DNA of 6,193 nucleotides from Lonsdalea britannica (GTDB lineage: Bacteria > Pseudomonadota > Gammaproteobacteria > Enterobacterales > Enterobacteriaceae), in NCBI RefSeq assembly GCF_946477055.1, contig NZ_CAMKXG010000212.1, forward strand, positions 1 through 6,193, written 5' to 3'. The position numbers and the translations under genes are program-made. Within the stretch, counting starts at the first letter, position 1. Each line of letters begins with the position of its first letter. The notes beneath the pieces are model-generated. The model was not told the origin of the DNA and did no database searches. It worked only from the letters and a program-made list of their open reading frames with translations. Below are positions 1 to 5,675 of the stretch, piece by piece.

Positions 1-37
1 AATGTTCGGCGCGGAGTGGCTCAGGGGCGGAAATCAT
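1..37 (-). CDS. tacT: TacT-like GNAT toxin, N-terminal fragment (cut by window edge)
   Basis: Only the first 12 codons are visible (MISAPEPLRAEH), running off the left edge. The ATG overlaps the antitoxin stop in an ATGA junction, the standard translationally coupled layout of DUF1778-GNAT pairs. The opening MISAPEPL is typical of TacT/AtaT-type toxins. In characterised members of this family, the toxin transfers an acetyl group from acetyl-CoA to the amino acid on charged tRNA and so blocks translation. None of the catalytic domain is in the window, so activity cannot be judged. The assignment rests on the N-terminal residues, the overlap and the antitoxin identity. Confidence 0.8.
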   Translation of the reverse strand, partial: MISAPEPLRAEH

Positions 38-327
38 TTTTTCTGTTCCCACGGTGCAGGCGTTTGCATGGTTTTACGCAGCGCAGCATTCGGCGTAGGA
101 GCCTGATCCAGGCGAGCGAGAAATTCCTGATAAGCATCGGGATCTGCCATGATGATGCGCTGATCGATCAACGCTTCCTCTGCGGCGGCGCGAGCAGCTT
201 CGAGGACAAACTCAGTGCGATTTTTTCCTTTGGCCTTCGCTGCACGATCGATCAGATCGCGTTCAGCAGGCTTGATGCGTAAATTCAATGTTTCGCGTTT
301 AACAGAAACGCTGTTCGTCACTGGCAT
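34..327 (-). CDS. tacA: TacA-like type II antitoxin (DUF1778, ribbon-helix-helix)
   Basis: This 97-residue protein has the length and layout of DUF1778 antitoxins. Residues about 12-19 (ETLNLRIK) form the predicted DNA-contacting beta strand. Residues 20-34 and 36-55 form the two helices of a ribbon-helix-helix domain, with the family-typical NRTEFVLEAA stretch. Residues about 56-97 form the toxin-wrapping tail, ending with a Trp (PAPWEQKK). It should dimerise, bind its own promoter and neutralise the downstream GNAT toxin, with which it overlaps by 4 bases. The start at 327 is supported by an AGAGGA ribosome site about 7-8 bases upstream. A sigma70-like promoter with an internal palindrome lies just upstream, fitting autoregulation. 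Family assignment is firm; the exact toxin target is inferred from family knowledge. Confidence 0.9.
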   Translation of the reverse strand: MPVTNSVSVKRETLNLRIKPAERDLIDRAAKAKGKNRTEFVLEAARAAAEEALIDQRIIMADPDAYQEFLARLDQAPTPNAALRKTMQTPAPWEQKK

Positions 328-360
328 GATGTTATCCTCTGGCCTACTCTCTGGATATTA

Positions 361-390
361 ATCATACAGCAAGCGTAACGCTAATGTCAT
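361..390 (-). promoter_or_regulatory. Predicted tacAT promoter with internal operator-like palindrome
   Basis: On the minus strand ATGACA (390-385; 5 of 6 to TTGACA) is separated by 18 bp from TATGAT (366-361; 5 of 6 to TATAAT), about 34 bp upstream of the antitoxin start. Between the hexamers, at 372-382, lies the palindrome AGCG-TTA-CGCT. A ribbon-helix-helix repressor bound there would block polymerase, so this is the likely TacA(T) operator. Hexamers and palindrome are seen directly; the regulatory role is inferred. Confidence 0.6.
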
Positions 391-563
391 TACGATTTAT
401 CGCCATCAATGGGGAACCGAACCAAAAGAACGAACCGGGCATTCCTTTATCGTATGTGACCCATCATCTTGATCTCTCTATGAAAATACAGGTCAACCTA
501 CGGGTCTTGACAAGCTGAGAGATTAAAATTCATGCTAAATTTCAATTTGATAGTTAGCTGAAT

Positions 564-584
564 GATCCCGAGTCCGGCACCACT
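564..584 (+). repeat. tRNA-Phe 3'-end-like segment, possible attachment-site remnant
   Basis: GATCCCGAGTCCGGCACCACT resembles the 3' end of bacterial tRNA-Phe (GATTCCGAGTCCGGGCACCA), as I recall that sequence, with one substitution and one missing G. The CCGAGTCCGG core and the terminal CACCA are intact. No tRNA body precedes it: the T-stem 5' strand and anticodon arm are absent. Short 3'-end copies like this are what tyrosine integrases leave at the far end of islands inserted at pheU/pheV. In this orientation island DNA would lie to the left (the toxin-antitoxin side). No integrase is seen, so chance similarity is not excluded. Confidence 0.4.
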
Positions 585-597
585 CTTCGTAGCCAGT

Positions 598-623
598 TCG
601 TTAAGGGTTAAGATCCTTAACGA
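598..623. repeat. 9-bp inverted repeat
   Basis: TCGTTAAGG (598-606) and CCTTAACGA (615-623) are perfect reverse complements around an 8-base spacer. The spacer itself carries a further GTTAAG. There is no T-run on either side, so it is a poor terminator. It lies 13 bases from the tRNA-like segment and covers the stop of the small minus-strand ORF at 601-714. It could be a recombinase or regulator site; the role is unknown. Confidence 0.5.
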
Positions 624-714
624 GCATGAGAATTGTCCCCAGCATGATGTTGGTAGTTTTCTTACCGCGCCATTGTTGAATATGGGACTTTAAGTCTGGA
701 AAATGTTCGTGCAT
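601..714 (-). CDS. Doubtful 37-residue ORF, possible gene remnant
   Basis: MHEHFPDLKSHIQQWRGKKTTNIMLGTILMLVKDLNP has protein-like composition but I do not recognise it. The only ribosome-site-like bases (TGGAGG) abut the ATG with no spacer, so translation is unlikely as drawn. The start codon lies in the loop of the 16-bp inverted repeat 685-732. Just before the stop, the +1 frame stays open to a stop at 498-500 and reads TLNELATKSGAGLG..., so this could be a frameshifted fragment of a longer lost gene. That second frame crosses the tRNA-like segment, so the two readings compete. Low confidence as a real gene. Confidence 0.2.
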   Translation of the reverse strand: MHEHFPDLKSHIQQWRGKKTTNIMLGTILMLVKDLNP

Positions 715-732
715 CCTCCAGACTTAAAGTCC
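685..732. repeat. Perfect 16-bp inverted repeat with 16-base loop
   Basis: Bases 685-700 and 717-732 are exact reverse complements. Two more pairs can form beyond a bulged G (682-683 with 733-734). Each arm carries its own palindrome, GACTT-T-AAGTC (686-696) and GACTT-A-AAGTC (721-731), so the structure can be read either as one long hairpin or as two operator-like sites about 35 bp apart. Neither side has a T-run, arguing against a simple terminator. On the minus strand the loop holds GGATG, the start of the doubtful 37-codon ORF. Confidence 0.75.
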
Positions 733-1089
733 ATAAAAACCCACCAATGTATTCACCTTCAGAAACGTTTTCTGTCAATGTTTTATAAAGATTCCCTCCC
801 CTTTTTTCCTCACATATAATCGAAACTGAGTTATTGCCTGATATTTAACCCAAGAATTATCTTAAGCGGTTAAGCGGCGTTCATCTCCTCAAGCACACTC
901 CTTTACCTCCAAGAATCGAACAATGTAAAACTCTTAATTACCCAACTTTAATTCTGATTTGAGCGTTATTTAATTTAGCACCGCCCTGTAATAAGCCCAT
1001 TTTGTTATTTCACAGGTATGCATAATCTGTTATCGATTAAGGTATTCGACCACCAGATACTTCCTCAACTAAGTTTATATCGTTGACGT

Positions 1090-1986
1090 CTATATCAAGG
1101 CGTTCTTTGAAAATGCCGATGCCAAAGTGTCGATCAGCTTTCTTACTGCTGGTGGCAGTCCGCGGCGTGTTGTGAAGACCAAATGTACTAGTCCTTGTTG
1201 GCCGCGCCATGCTGGCAAAACGCGCACGAGTTTCCCGCTTCGGATGGCCTGTTTACAGGTATGGTCAGGAAGAAGTGCGATGCCCAGTCCGGCTATTGCG
1301 GCATCCACCACGGCCAGAAAATCTCCGCACCCCATGCGCGGAAGATGGCGGATGTCATGAGATTGACCGTCGTCAGTCTCTAGATGCCACTCCACCTCGT
1401 CTGTTGCCTCACTCGTAGAGAGCGTCGGAGCTGATTTCAGGTCTTCAATATCGCGGATTTCACTGGCGATATGAGGTGCCGCTACCAGGATTTTGGAAGA
1501 TTCCCCCAAAGAGCGCATGGTGAGCGACGCGTCACTGTCTAATTTGACACGTACGCGAAGCGCGACATCGATGCGCTCTTCTATAAGGTCAACGGCCCGA
1601 TCCTGTGCCAGAAGCTGCAATCTGACCTTGGGATACCGCCCCATAAAATCTATGAGTATCGGGGAGATGAGTTCAACGAGTCCCGTGGGGCAGCTCATGC
1701 GGACAATCCCATGTGGCTCAGATTGCGCCTCCGCGATCAGTGCCTGTGCCTGCCCTGCCTCGTTCAGCATCGACCGACAGCGCTCATAGAATGCCTGGCC
1801 GACATCTGTGACGCGAAACCTGCGGCTAGACCGCTCGATTAGACGGACACCTAAGCGCGCTTCGAGTCCTGAAACGCGACGGCTGAGTTTGGATTTTGGT
1901 TCGCCTAAAGCCCGCCCAGCAGCAGTGAAGCCCCCGTGCCACACCACTTCCGCATAGTATCGCAGATCGTTCAGATCAATTTTCAT
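1090..1986 (-). CDS. LysR-family transcriptional regulator
   Basis: The protein has about 298 residues, the usual LysR length. The N-terminal winged helix-turn-helix lies at residues about 5-63, with the signature GGFTAAGRALGEPKSKLSRRVSGLEARLGVRLIERS written here only by its ends, GGFTAAGRAL and RLGVRLIERS. A linker helix (about 65-90) and a periplasmic-binding-protein-like effector domain (about 93-295) follow. It should act as a cytoplasmic tetramer that switches genes in response to a small molecule, most likely the divergent dehydrogenase-hydrolase pair. Two adjacent ATGs exist (1989 and 1986). GAGG stands 4 bases before the first and 7 before the second, so 1986 is preferred. An inverted repeat overlaps its ribosome site, which suggests autoregulation. 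Effector unknown. No clear terminator follows the TAG. Confidence 0.93.
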   Translation of the reverse strand: MKIDLNDLRYYAEVVWHGGFTAAGRALGEPKSKLSRRVSGLEARLGVRLIERSSRRFRVTDVGQAFYERCRSMLNEAGQAQALIAEAQSEPHGIVRMSCPTGLVELISPILIDFMGRYPKVRLQLLAQDRAVDLIEERIDVALRVRVKLDSDASLTMRSLGESSKILVAAPHIASEIRDIEDLKSAPTLSTSEATDEVEWHLETDDGQSHDIRHLPRMGCGDFLAVVDAAIAGLGIALLPDHTCKQAIRSGKLVRVLPAWRGQQGLVHLVFTTRRGLPPAVRKLIDTLASAFSKNALI

Positions 1987-1987
1987 C

Positions 1988-2046
1988 ATCGTTCCTCATT
2001 TGGAACGATAAGTAACACATTTGCTGTCTTCTCGCATTATCGTTCT
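1988..2046. promoter_or_regulatory. Predicted LysR operator: inverted repeat plus third half-site
   Basis: ATCGTTCC (1988-1995) and GGAACGAT (2002-2009) form a perfect 8-bp inverted repeat with a 6-base spacer. It contains T-N11-A (T1992/A2004 and T1993/A2005), the LysR binding consensus. A third copy, ATCGTTCT, sits at 2039-2046, 51 bp from the first and nearer the dehydrogenase gene. This fits a strong recognition site over the regulator's own ribosome site and a weaker activation site towards the target promoter. No convincing -35/-10 pair is seen for either gene, as is common for activator-dependent promoters. Confidence 0.6.
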
Positions 2047-2096
2047 ATTGCCATACTGTTTTTGACCAATCAACCAACCTAGACAGGATAAAGACA

Positions 2097-2849
2097 ATGG
2101 ACAATAAATTCGAAAATAAAGTCGTCGTCATAACCGGTGGTACAAGCGGTATCGGTCTTGCTACCGCAAAAGCGTTCTCGGCTGAAGGCGCTTCGGTCTT
2201 CATCACAGGCCGGCGTCAGGACGCCCTTAACATTGCCATTAAGGTCATCGGTGGCCGCGTAACGGGTGTACAGGGCGACATGAGCAAACTCTCCGACATC
2301 GATCGCCTCTATGAGGCCGTACAACAGAAGCATTCGCAGATAGATGTTCTCTTCGCAAACGCTGGCGGCGGTGAGTTCGCGCCCTTGGGCAGCATTACCG
2401 AAGAGCACTACCAGCGCACTTTTGACACCAACGTGAAGGGCGTCCTCTTCACCGTGCAGAAAGCCCTTCCACTACTCAAAAATGGCGGTTCGATCGTTCT
2501 AACAGCATCGACTACGAGCATATCCGGCACGCCGGCGCTAAGCGTCTATTCCGCAACGAAGGCTGCCGTTCGCAACTTCGCTCGCAACTGGATCCTTGAC
2601 CTCAAGGATCGCAAAATCCGCGTCAATGCTGTCAGCCCTGGCGTTACCGAGACAGCCGGTCTTAATGAACTCTTTGGGGGCGGTGAGCAGGCTGACGGGA
2701 CGAAGAACCACCTTGCAGGCCTCATTCCAGCTGGCCGTATTGGTCAGCCAGAAGAGATCGCAAAGGCGGTGCTCTTCCTCGCCTCAGATGAAGCCAGCTT
2801 CATAAACGGCGTGGAATTATTCGTCGACGGCGGCCAGGTCCAAATCTAA
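2097..2849 (+). CDS. Short-chain dehydrogenase/reductase (classical SDR)
   Basis: The protein has 250 residues, the standard classical SDR size. The Rossmann motif TGGTSGIG is at 13-20, NAG at 88-90 and the active-site Asn at 112. Ser138, Tyr151 (YSATK) and Lys155 complete the catalytic tetrad, and PG at 181-182 starts the substrate region. Arg39-Arg40 after the second strand suggests NADP(H) preference. It should be a cytoplasmic tetramer that interconverts an alcohol and a ketone or aldehyde; the substrate cannot be read from sequence. AGGA at 2085-2088, 8 bases upstream, supports the start. It is divergent from the LysR gene and 152 bp ahead of the hydrolase in the same direction, so the two may share a transcript. 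The family includes many proteins labelled glucose 1-dehydrogenase, a name not supported here. Confidence 0.93.
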   Translation: MDNKFENKVVVITGGTSGIGLATAKAFSAEGASVFITGRRQDALNIAIKVIGGRVTGVQGDMSKLSDIDRLYEAVQQKHSQIDVLFANAGGGEFAPLGSITEEHYQRTFDTNVKGVLFTVQKALPLLKNGGSIVLTASTTSISGTPALSVYSATKAAVRNFARNWILDLKDRKIRVNAVSPGVTETAGLNELFGGGEQADGTKNHLAGLIPAGRIGQPEEIAKAVLFLASDEASFINGVELFVDGGQVQI

Positions 2850-2890
2850 TAACACGCAGGGACTGACCTAATCATCGCAGATGGGGGGAG

Positions 2891-2903
2891 GATTATCATA
2901 ATC
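2891..2903. promoter_or_regulatory. 13-bp palindrome in the SDR-hydrolase gap
   Basis: GATTAT-C-ATAATC is a perfect palindrome in the 152-base gap before the hydrolase. It matches 10 of 12 bases of a 6-1-6 Fur-type arrangement (GATAAT-N-ATTATC), but the mismatches are symmetrical, so it may be another regulator's site. It sits in the loop of a larger possible stem, GGGGGAG (2884-2890) with CTCCCCC (2922-2928). It may control or process the hydrolase message. The palindrome is seen directly; any function is inferred. Confidence 0.3.
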
Positions 2904-3001
2904 TACCTGCTTTTCGACAAGCTCCCCCTCGAGCTGGCAAAGTAAACCCGCCGACCATCCGAGTGATTTCTTAAGCAGCCAGACGGCTCGGAAGAAAACC
3001 A

Positions 3002-3976
3002 ATGTCCGAAGAATATTTTTCGCTGATGAGGCGTGGCGTTTTGTTCTCGGGAGCCGTTGCCGCCGCCAGTATCGCGATTCCAACCGCAATTGCGTTTGCC
3101 GTAAACGCAGCATCGAATGAAGGGTATATGACCATGGCTAAAATTATGACCAAAGACGGTGTTGAAATCTTTTACAAGGATTGGGGGCCAAAGGATGCTC
3201 AGCCGATCGTATTCCACCACGGCTGGCCGCTGTCGTCAGACGACTGGGATGCGCAGATGCTGTTTTTTCTCTCTGAGGGTTATCGCGTTGTCGCTCATGA
3301 TCGTCGTGGTCATGGCCGTTCAGCCCAGGTGGCAGACGGTCACGACATGGATCACTATGCAGCCGACGCCTTTGCCGTTGTAGAGCATCTTGACCTGAAA
3401 AACGCTGTCCATATCGGCCATTCCACTGGTGGCGGCGAAGTTGCCCGTTACGTCGCGAAGTACGGCCAGAAGGCCGGTCGTGTTGCCAAAGCTGTTCTCA
3501 TCTCTGCCGTCCCGCCTCTGATGGTTAAAACCCATGCGAACCCGGAAGGCCTGCCCATTGAGGTGTTCGATGGTTTCCGTTCCGCACTCGCCGCCAACCG
3601 CGCGCAGTTCTTCCGCGATGTTCCTGCTGGCCCATTCTATGGCTTCAATCGTGACGGGGCCAAGGTACAGGAAGGAGTGATCCAGAATTGGTGGCGTCAG
3701 GGCATGATGGGCAGCGCAAAGGCACACTACGATGGCATCAAGGCGTTTTCCGAGACCGACCAGACGGAAGATCTGAAGGCAATCACCGTTCCGACGCTCG
3801 TCCTGCATGGTGAAGATGACCAAATCGTTCCAATCGCAGATTCTGCCCTGAAGTCGGCCAGGCTTCTTAAGAACAGCACGCTGAAGACTTATCCTGACTT
3901 ATCGCATGGCATGCTCACCGTGAATGCCGATGTCCTGAACGCCGACCTGCTCGCGTTTGTGAAGGGCGAATTTTGA
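3002..3976 (+). CDS. Alpha/beta hydrolase, non-heme chloroperoxidase/arylesterase type, with signal-like N-terminus
   Basis: The protein has 324 residues. From residue about 46 ([17 protein letters not shown]) it follows the bacterial cofactor-free haloperoxidase/esterase family: oxyanion motif HGWP (73-76), nucleophile Ser141 in GHSTGG, acid Asp273 in GEDDQIVP, and His302 in SHGM. Such enzymes hydrolyse esters and can form peracids; the substrate here is unknown. Residues 1-44 are an extra segment with twin Arg (10-11), a hydrophobic run (about 12-34) and VNA at 34-36, resembling a Tat-type signal with possible cleavage near residue 36. GGAAG 7 bases upstream supports the start at 3002. A second in-frame ATG at 3134 has AAGGG 9 bases upstream and would give the usual-length cytoplasmic form of 280 residues. 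It follows the SDR gene in the same direction and probably shares its regulation. Confidence 0.9.
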   Translation: MSEEYFSLMRRGVLFSGAVAAASIAIPTAIAFAVNAASNEGYMTMAKIMTKDGVEIFYKDWGPKDAQPIVFHHGWPLSSDDWDAQMLFFLSEGYRVVAHDRRGHGRSAQVADGHDMDHYAADAFAVVEHLDLKNAVHIGHSTGGGEVARYVAKYGQKAGRVAKAVLISAVPPLMVKTHANPEGLPIEVFDGFRSALAANRAQFFRDVPAGPFYGFNRDGAKVQEGVIQNWWRQGMMGSAKAHYDGIKAFSETDQTEDLKAITVPTLVLHGEDDQIVPIADSALKSARLLKNSTLKTYPDLSHGMLTVNADVLNADLLAFVKGEF

Positions 3977-3987
3977 ACCTGTAACAG

Positions 3988-4014
3988 GGCTAACAAGGTT
4001 ACGCCTTGTTAGCC
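3988..4014 (+). terminator. Hairpin after the hydrolase gene
   Basis: GGCTAACAAGG (3988-3998) pairs perfectly with CCTTGTTAGCC (4004-4014) around the loop TTACG, starting 12 bases after the hydrolase stop. The following bases (GTCTTAATTCG) are only moderately T-rich, so it may terminate weakly or protect the mRNA 3' end. The position is typical of an operon end. Confidence 0.6.
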
Positions 4015-4093
4015 GTCTTAATTCGTCTTGATTATCTTTCTCTATGTTTTCTCAATCGTGTTCAGAGACGCATCGAAGCTCAATATTTAATCG

Positions 4094-4124
4094 GTGTTGC
4101 GCCCCGCAACACTGTTTATTTTTA
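4094..4124 (+). terminator. Rho-independent terminator
   Basis: GTGTTGCG (4094-4101) pairs with CGCAACAC (4105-4112) over a CCC loop, followed directly by a T-rich tail (TGTTTATTTTTA, 4113-4124). This is the better of the two plus-strand terminators after the hydrolase and probably ends the SDR-hydrolase transcript. Confidence 0.7.
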
Positions 4125-4259
4125 TGCCTACCGACATCCCCCATAATAACCGCCGACTCTTTAGAGGGCACTCAATCATCTTTTAAAAAAGATATTTTTC
4201 GCCGCAGTGCCAGGAACACTAACCGGGCTTCTGACCACGACATTGTGAGGACTCATGCT

Positions 4260-4421
4260 ATGGCTGACACCGATAGTAACGCGGGATCGTCTTATCCATC
4301 GCTGCCGGATTATAAGAACCATTACTCCGCCATGAGTGCCGAGCTGGCTCATTTGAATTTTTCACACACTCGCTTTTTTCGTACCGTTGCCAAATTGATG
4401 ACAGCAAGTCTCCCTGCCTAA
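4260..4421 (+). CDS. Doubtful 53-residue hypothetical protein
   Basis: The ORF starts MADTDSNAGSSYPSLPDYKN and ends MTASLPA. Support is limited to GTGAGG 9 bases before the ATG and a plausible composition without repeats. There is no signal peptide or membrane segment, and I recognise no family. It lies downstream of a terminator with no evident promoter, and its stop codon falls in the loop of the hairpin 4402-4432. It may be a truncated N-terminus of a former gene or spurious. A competing ATG at 4255 gives only a 27-codon frame and is disregarded. Confidence 0.25.
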   Translation: MADTDSNAGSSYPSLPDYKNHYSAMSAELAHLNFSHTRFFRTVAKLMTASLPA

Positions 4422-4432
4422 GAGACTTGCTG
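4402..4432 (-). terminator. Hairpin after the isochorismate synthase gene
   Basis: CAGCAAGTCTC (4402-4412) pairs perfectly with GAGACTTGCTG (4422-4432), an 11-bp stem with a 9-base loop, starting 12 bases beyond the synthase stop on the minus strand. The bases after it on that strand (TCATCAATTTGG) contain only a short T-run, so termination strength is uncertain. It most likely marks the 3' end of the pchB-synthase message. Confidence 0.5.
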
Positions 4433-4444
4433 AACCAGATGTGT

Positions 4445-5572
4445 TTATTGACCAAGGGCGCACAGCATGGTGCGCATCTTGGATTCAATTTCCAGCCATT
4501 CTGAGGCCGGGTCGGAATCAGCGACGATACCGGCGCCGGCGAAAAGCTGAATGTTTCGCTGCTGGCTGGTGCCGCAGCGAATGGTTACCACCCATTCGCC
4601 ATTTCCTTCGTCGTCGCTCCAACCTACGATGCCGCCGAAAACGCCGCGGTCAAAAGGCTCCAGTTCGCGAATCAAGCGAAAGGCTTTTTCCTTTGGCACG
4701 CCGCACAACGCGGGGGTCGGATGTAAGAGGCAGGCCAATGACAACGACTGACTATTGTCGGTTTTCAACTGCCCCTCTATCGGGCTAGCCAAATGCCAAA
4801 GGTTGGGCGTCTGCAATAGTTCGGGTTGTTGGGGAATCTTGAGAGAAGAGCAATAGTCCCCCAGGATATGACGAATTTCATCTATGACTAGTTGATGTTC
4901 GTGACGATCCTTACTCGATGCCAGCAGCCGAGCATGGTTATCTTCATCCTCCTGTTCATTCGCGCCACGCCGGGCGGTGCCTGCGAGCGGCGTCGTCCAG
5001 ATTGAGCGCGCCTCCTGCCGCAGCAGTAATTCGGGGCTGGCGCCAAACAAATAACGGTTTGCCGCCATAGGAAGATGAAAGTAGTAACCGCTCGGATTTT
5101 GCTCAGCGAGCGTCGCCAGCAAAACGACGGTATCCAGCGGCTCCTCAACCTGTAATGACTGCATGTCCGATAAGACGATTTTTTGTAATTCTCCCTGGCG
5201 TATGGCGTGTACTGCGCTTGTCACCATCGCGAGGAAATCCTCTCGTTCCGAGTGACGTTGTCGAGCGACGACGCGCAGCGGCGTTTGCGTTGCTGTACTC
5301 AGCTTTTGTTTGAATGCTTCACGTGACAAAAAATGGCAGGCTTGAGGAATATGCAACGATGATGGCTGACTCACATCAAAAGGAATGGCGCCGACCACGA
5401 TGGGATGAGTAATGCCAGCAAGACGCGCCTGTTCAAATGCCTGCGCCACATCTTGGCACAGAGCGTCCGGATCGGAAGCGGGCCCGGTTAGCGTTTTAAA
5501 AACGCCTTCGGTATAAAGGCTGCGAAATGTGGATGAAAAAAAGAAACTGCCATGATGGAAGGGGATTTCCAT
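4445..5572 (-). CDS. pchA: Isochorismate synthase (EntC/DhbC/PchA family) for salicylate synthesis
   Basis: This 375-residue enzyme of the chorismate-utilising family converts chorismate to isochorismate. Compared with E. coli EntC (391 residues) it aligns along almost its full length: VGAIPFD (60-66), base Lys131 in KIVLSD (EntC Lys147), acid Glu181 in GASPELL (Glu197), PLAG (195-198), Mg ligand Glu225 in KDRHEH (Glu241), HPTPALCG (284-291), FGGIVGW (312-318) and Mg ligand Glu361 in EWLEIESK (Glu376). An ideal AGGAGG (plus 5578-5583) 5 bases before the ATG supports the start. It lies 111 bases behind pchB on the same strand, so its product should be converted to salicylate rather than 2,3-dihydroxybenzoate; no EntB or EntA homologue is visible. 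The symbol reflects this role; the sequence is closer to EntC than to the longer Pseudomonas PchA. Activity very likely. Confidence 0.95.
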   Translation of the reverse strand: MEIPFHHGSFFFSSTFRSLYTEGVFKTLTGPASDPDALCQDVAQAFEQARLAGITHPIVVGAIPFDVSQPSSLHIPQACHFLSREAFKQKLSTATQTPLRVVARQRHSEREDFLAMVTSAVHAIRQGELQKIVLSDMQSLQVEEPLDTVVLLATLAEQNPSGYYFHLPMAANRYLFGASPELLLRQEARSIWTTPLAGTARRGANEQEDEDNHARLLASSKDRHEHQLVIDEIRHILGDYCSSLKIPQQPELLQTPNLWHLASPIEGQLKTDNSQSLSLACLLHPTPALCGVPKEKAFRLIRELEPFDRGVFGGIVGWSDDEGNGEWVVTIRCGTSQQRNIQLFAGAGIVADSDPASEWLEIESKMRTMLCALGQ

Positions 5573-5597
5573 ATTTTCCTCCTTTTTGTCCTAGAGC

Positions 5598-5613
5598 CCA
5601 GAAATAAATCTGG
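5598..5613 (-). other. Small hairpin upstream of the synthase ribosome site
   Basis: CCAGA (5598-5602) and TCTGG (5609-5613) form a 5-bp stem with an AT loop, 14 bases ahead of the AGGAGG of the synthase on the minus strand. It leaves the ribosome site free, so a strong control role is unlikely. Listed because it is one of two hairpins in the 111-base pchB-synthase gap. Confidence 0.25.
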
Positions 5614-5675
5614 TGACTATTTCGGCATATCCATTTGTTTTTTGCAGTTTGGGAAATATTTATGTTGTTAAATCT

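Larger units (their letters stand above)
391..1089. other. Long AT-rich gene-poor stretch with repeats
   Basis: No protein-coding gene of normal size is convincing here. It holds: a nested inverted repeat (ATCTCTC 472-478 with GAGAGAT 517-523, inner GTCAA 492-496 with TTGAC 507-511); a tRNA-Phe 3'-end-like segment (564-584); inverted repeats at 598-623 and 685-732; a 15-bp palindrome CAGAAA-CGT-TTTCTG (760-774) beside a minus-strand TTGACA (778-773) with no good -10; a perfect TATAAT (815-820, plus) with a poor -35; and a tandem 8-bp repeat TTAAGCGG (862-869 and 870-877). The makeup suggests worn-down mobile or intergenic DNA rather than a functional locus. Confidence 0.5.
3977..4444. other. 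Convergent gene-poor zone between hydrolase and salicylate operon
   Basis: This gap separates two convergent transcription units. It holds three hairpins (3988-4014, 4094-4112 and 4402-4432) and one weak small ORF (4260-4421). A further AT-only palindrome (ATCTTTT-AA-AAAAGAT) lies near 4179-4194. A longer open frame from 4044 has no ribosome site, runs through the 4094-4124 terminator and has a low-complexity N-terminal half, so it is not called. I see no promoter good enough to list. Confidence 0.6.

Noticed and set aside
471..530. Riboswitch-like element with CTGAGA (as in TPP riboswitches) and nested stems
   Set aside because: The rest of the TPP consensus is missing and no gene follows in a suitable position.
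750..778. Minus-strand promoter with TTGACA and an overlapping CAGAAA-CGT-TTTCTG palindrome
   Set aside because: The hexamer at the right spacing (TGAATA) is a poor -10 and only the doubtful 37-codon ORF lies downstream. Recorded only as part of the intergenic stretch.
792..820. Plus-strand promoter with a perfect TATAAT
   Set aside because: The -35 (TTCCCT) is poor, the area is AT-rich, and no plus-strand gene follows before 2097.
862..877. Tandem TTAAGCGG repeat as a start of a repeat array
   Set aside because: Only two units with no regular continuation; not a CRISPR or iteron array.
2079..2408. 109-codon minus-strand frame inside the SDR gene
   Set aside because: It lies antisense to a clear SDR with all catalytic motifs and has no recognisable family features.
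3320..3823. 167-codon minus-strand frame inside the hydrolase gene
   Set aside because: A shadow frame opposite a well-supported alpha/beta hydrolase; no family features or ribosome site.
4044..4421. 125-codon open frame on the plus strand
   Set aside because: No ribosome site at its first ATG, it runs through the terminator at 4094-4124, and its N-terminal half has unconvincing composition. Only the part from 4260 is kept, at low confidence.
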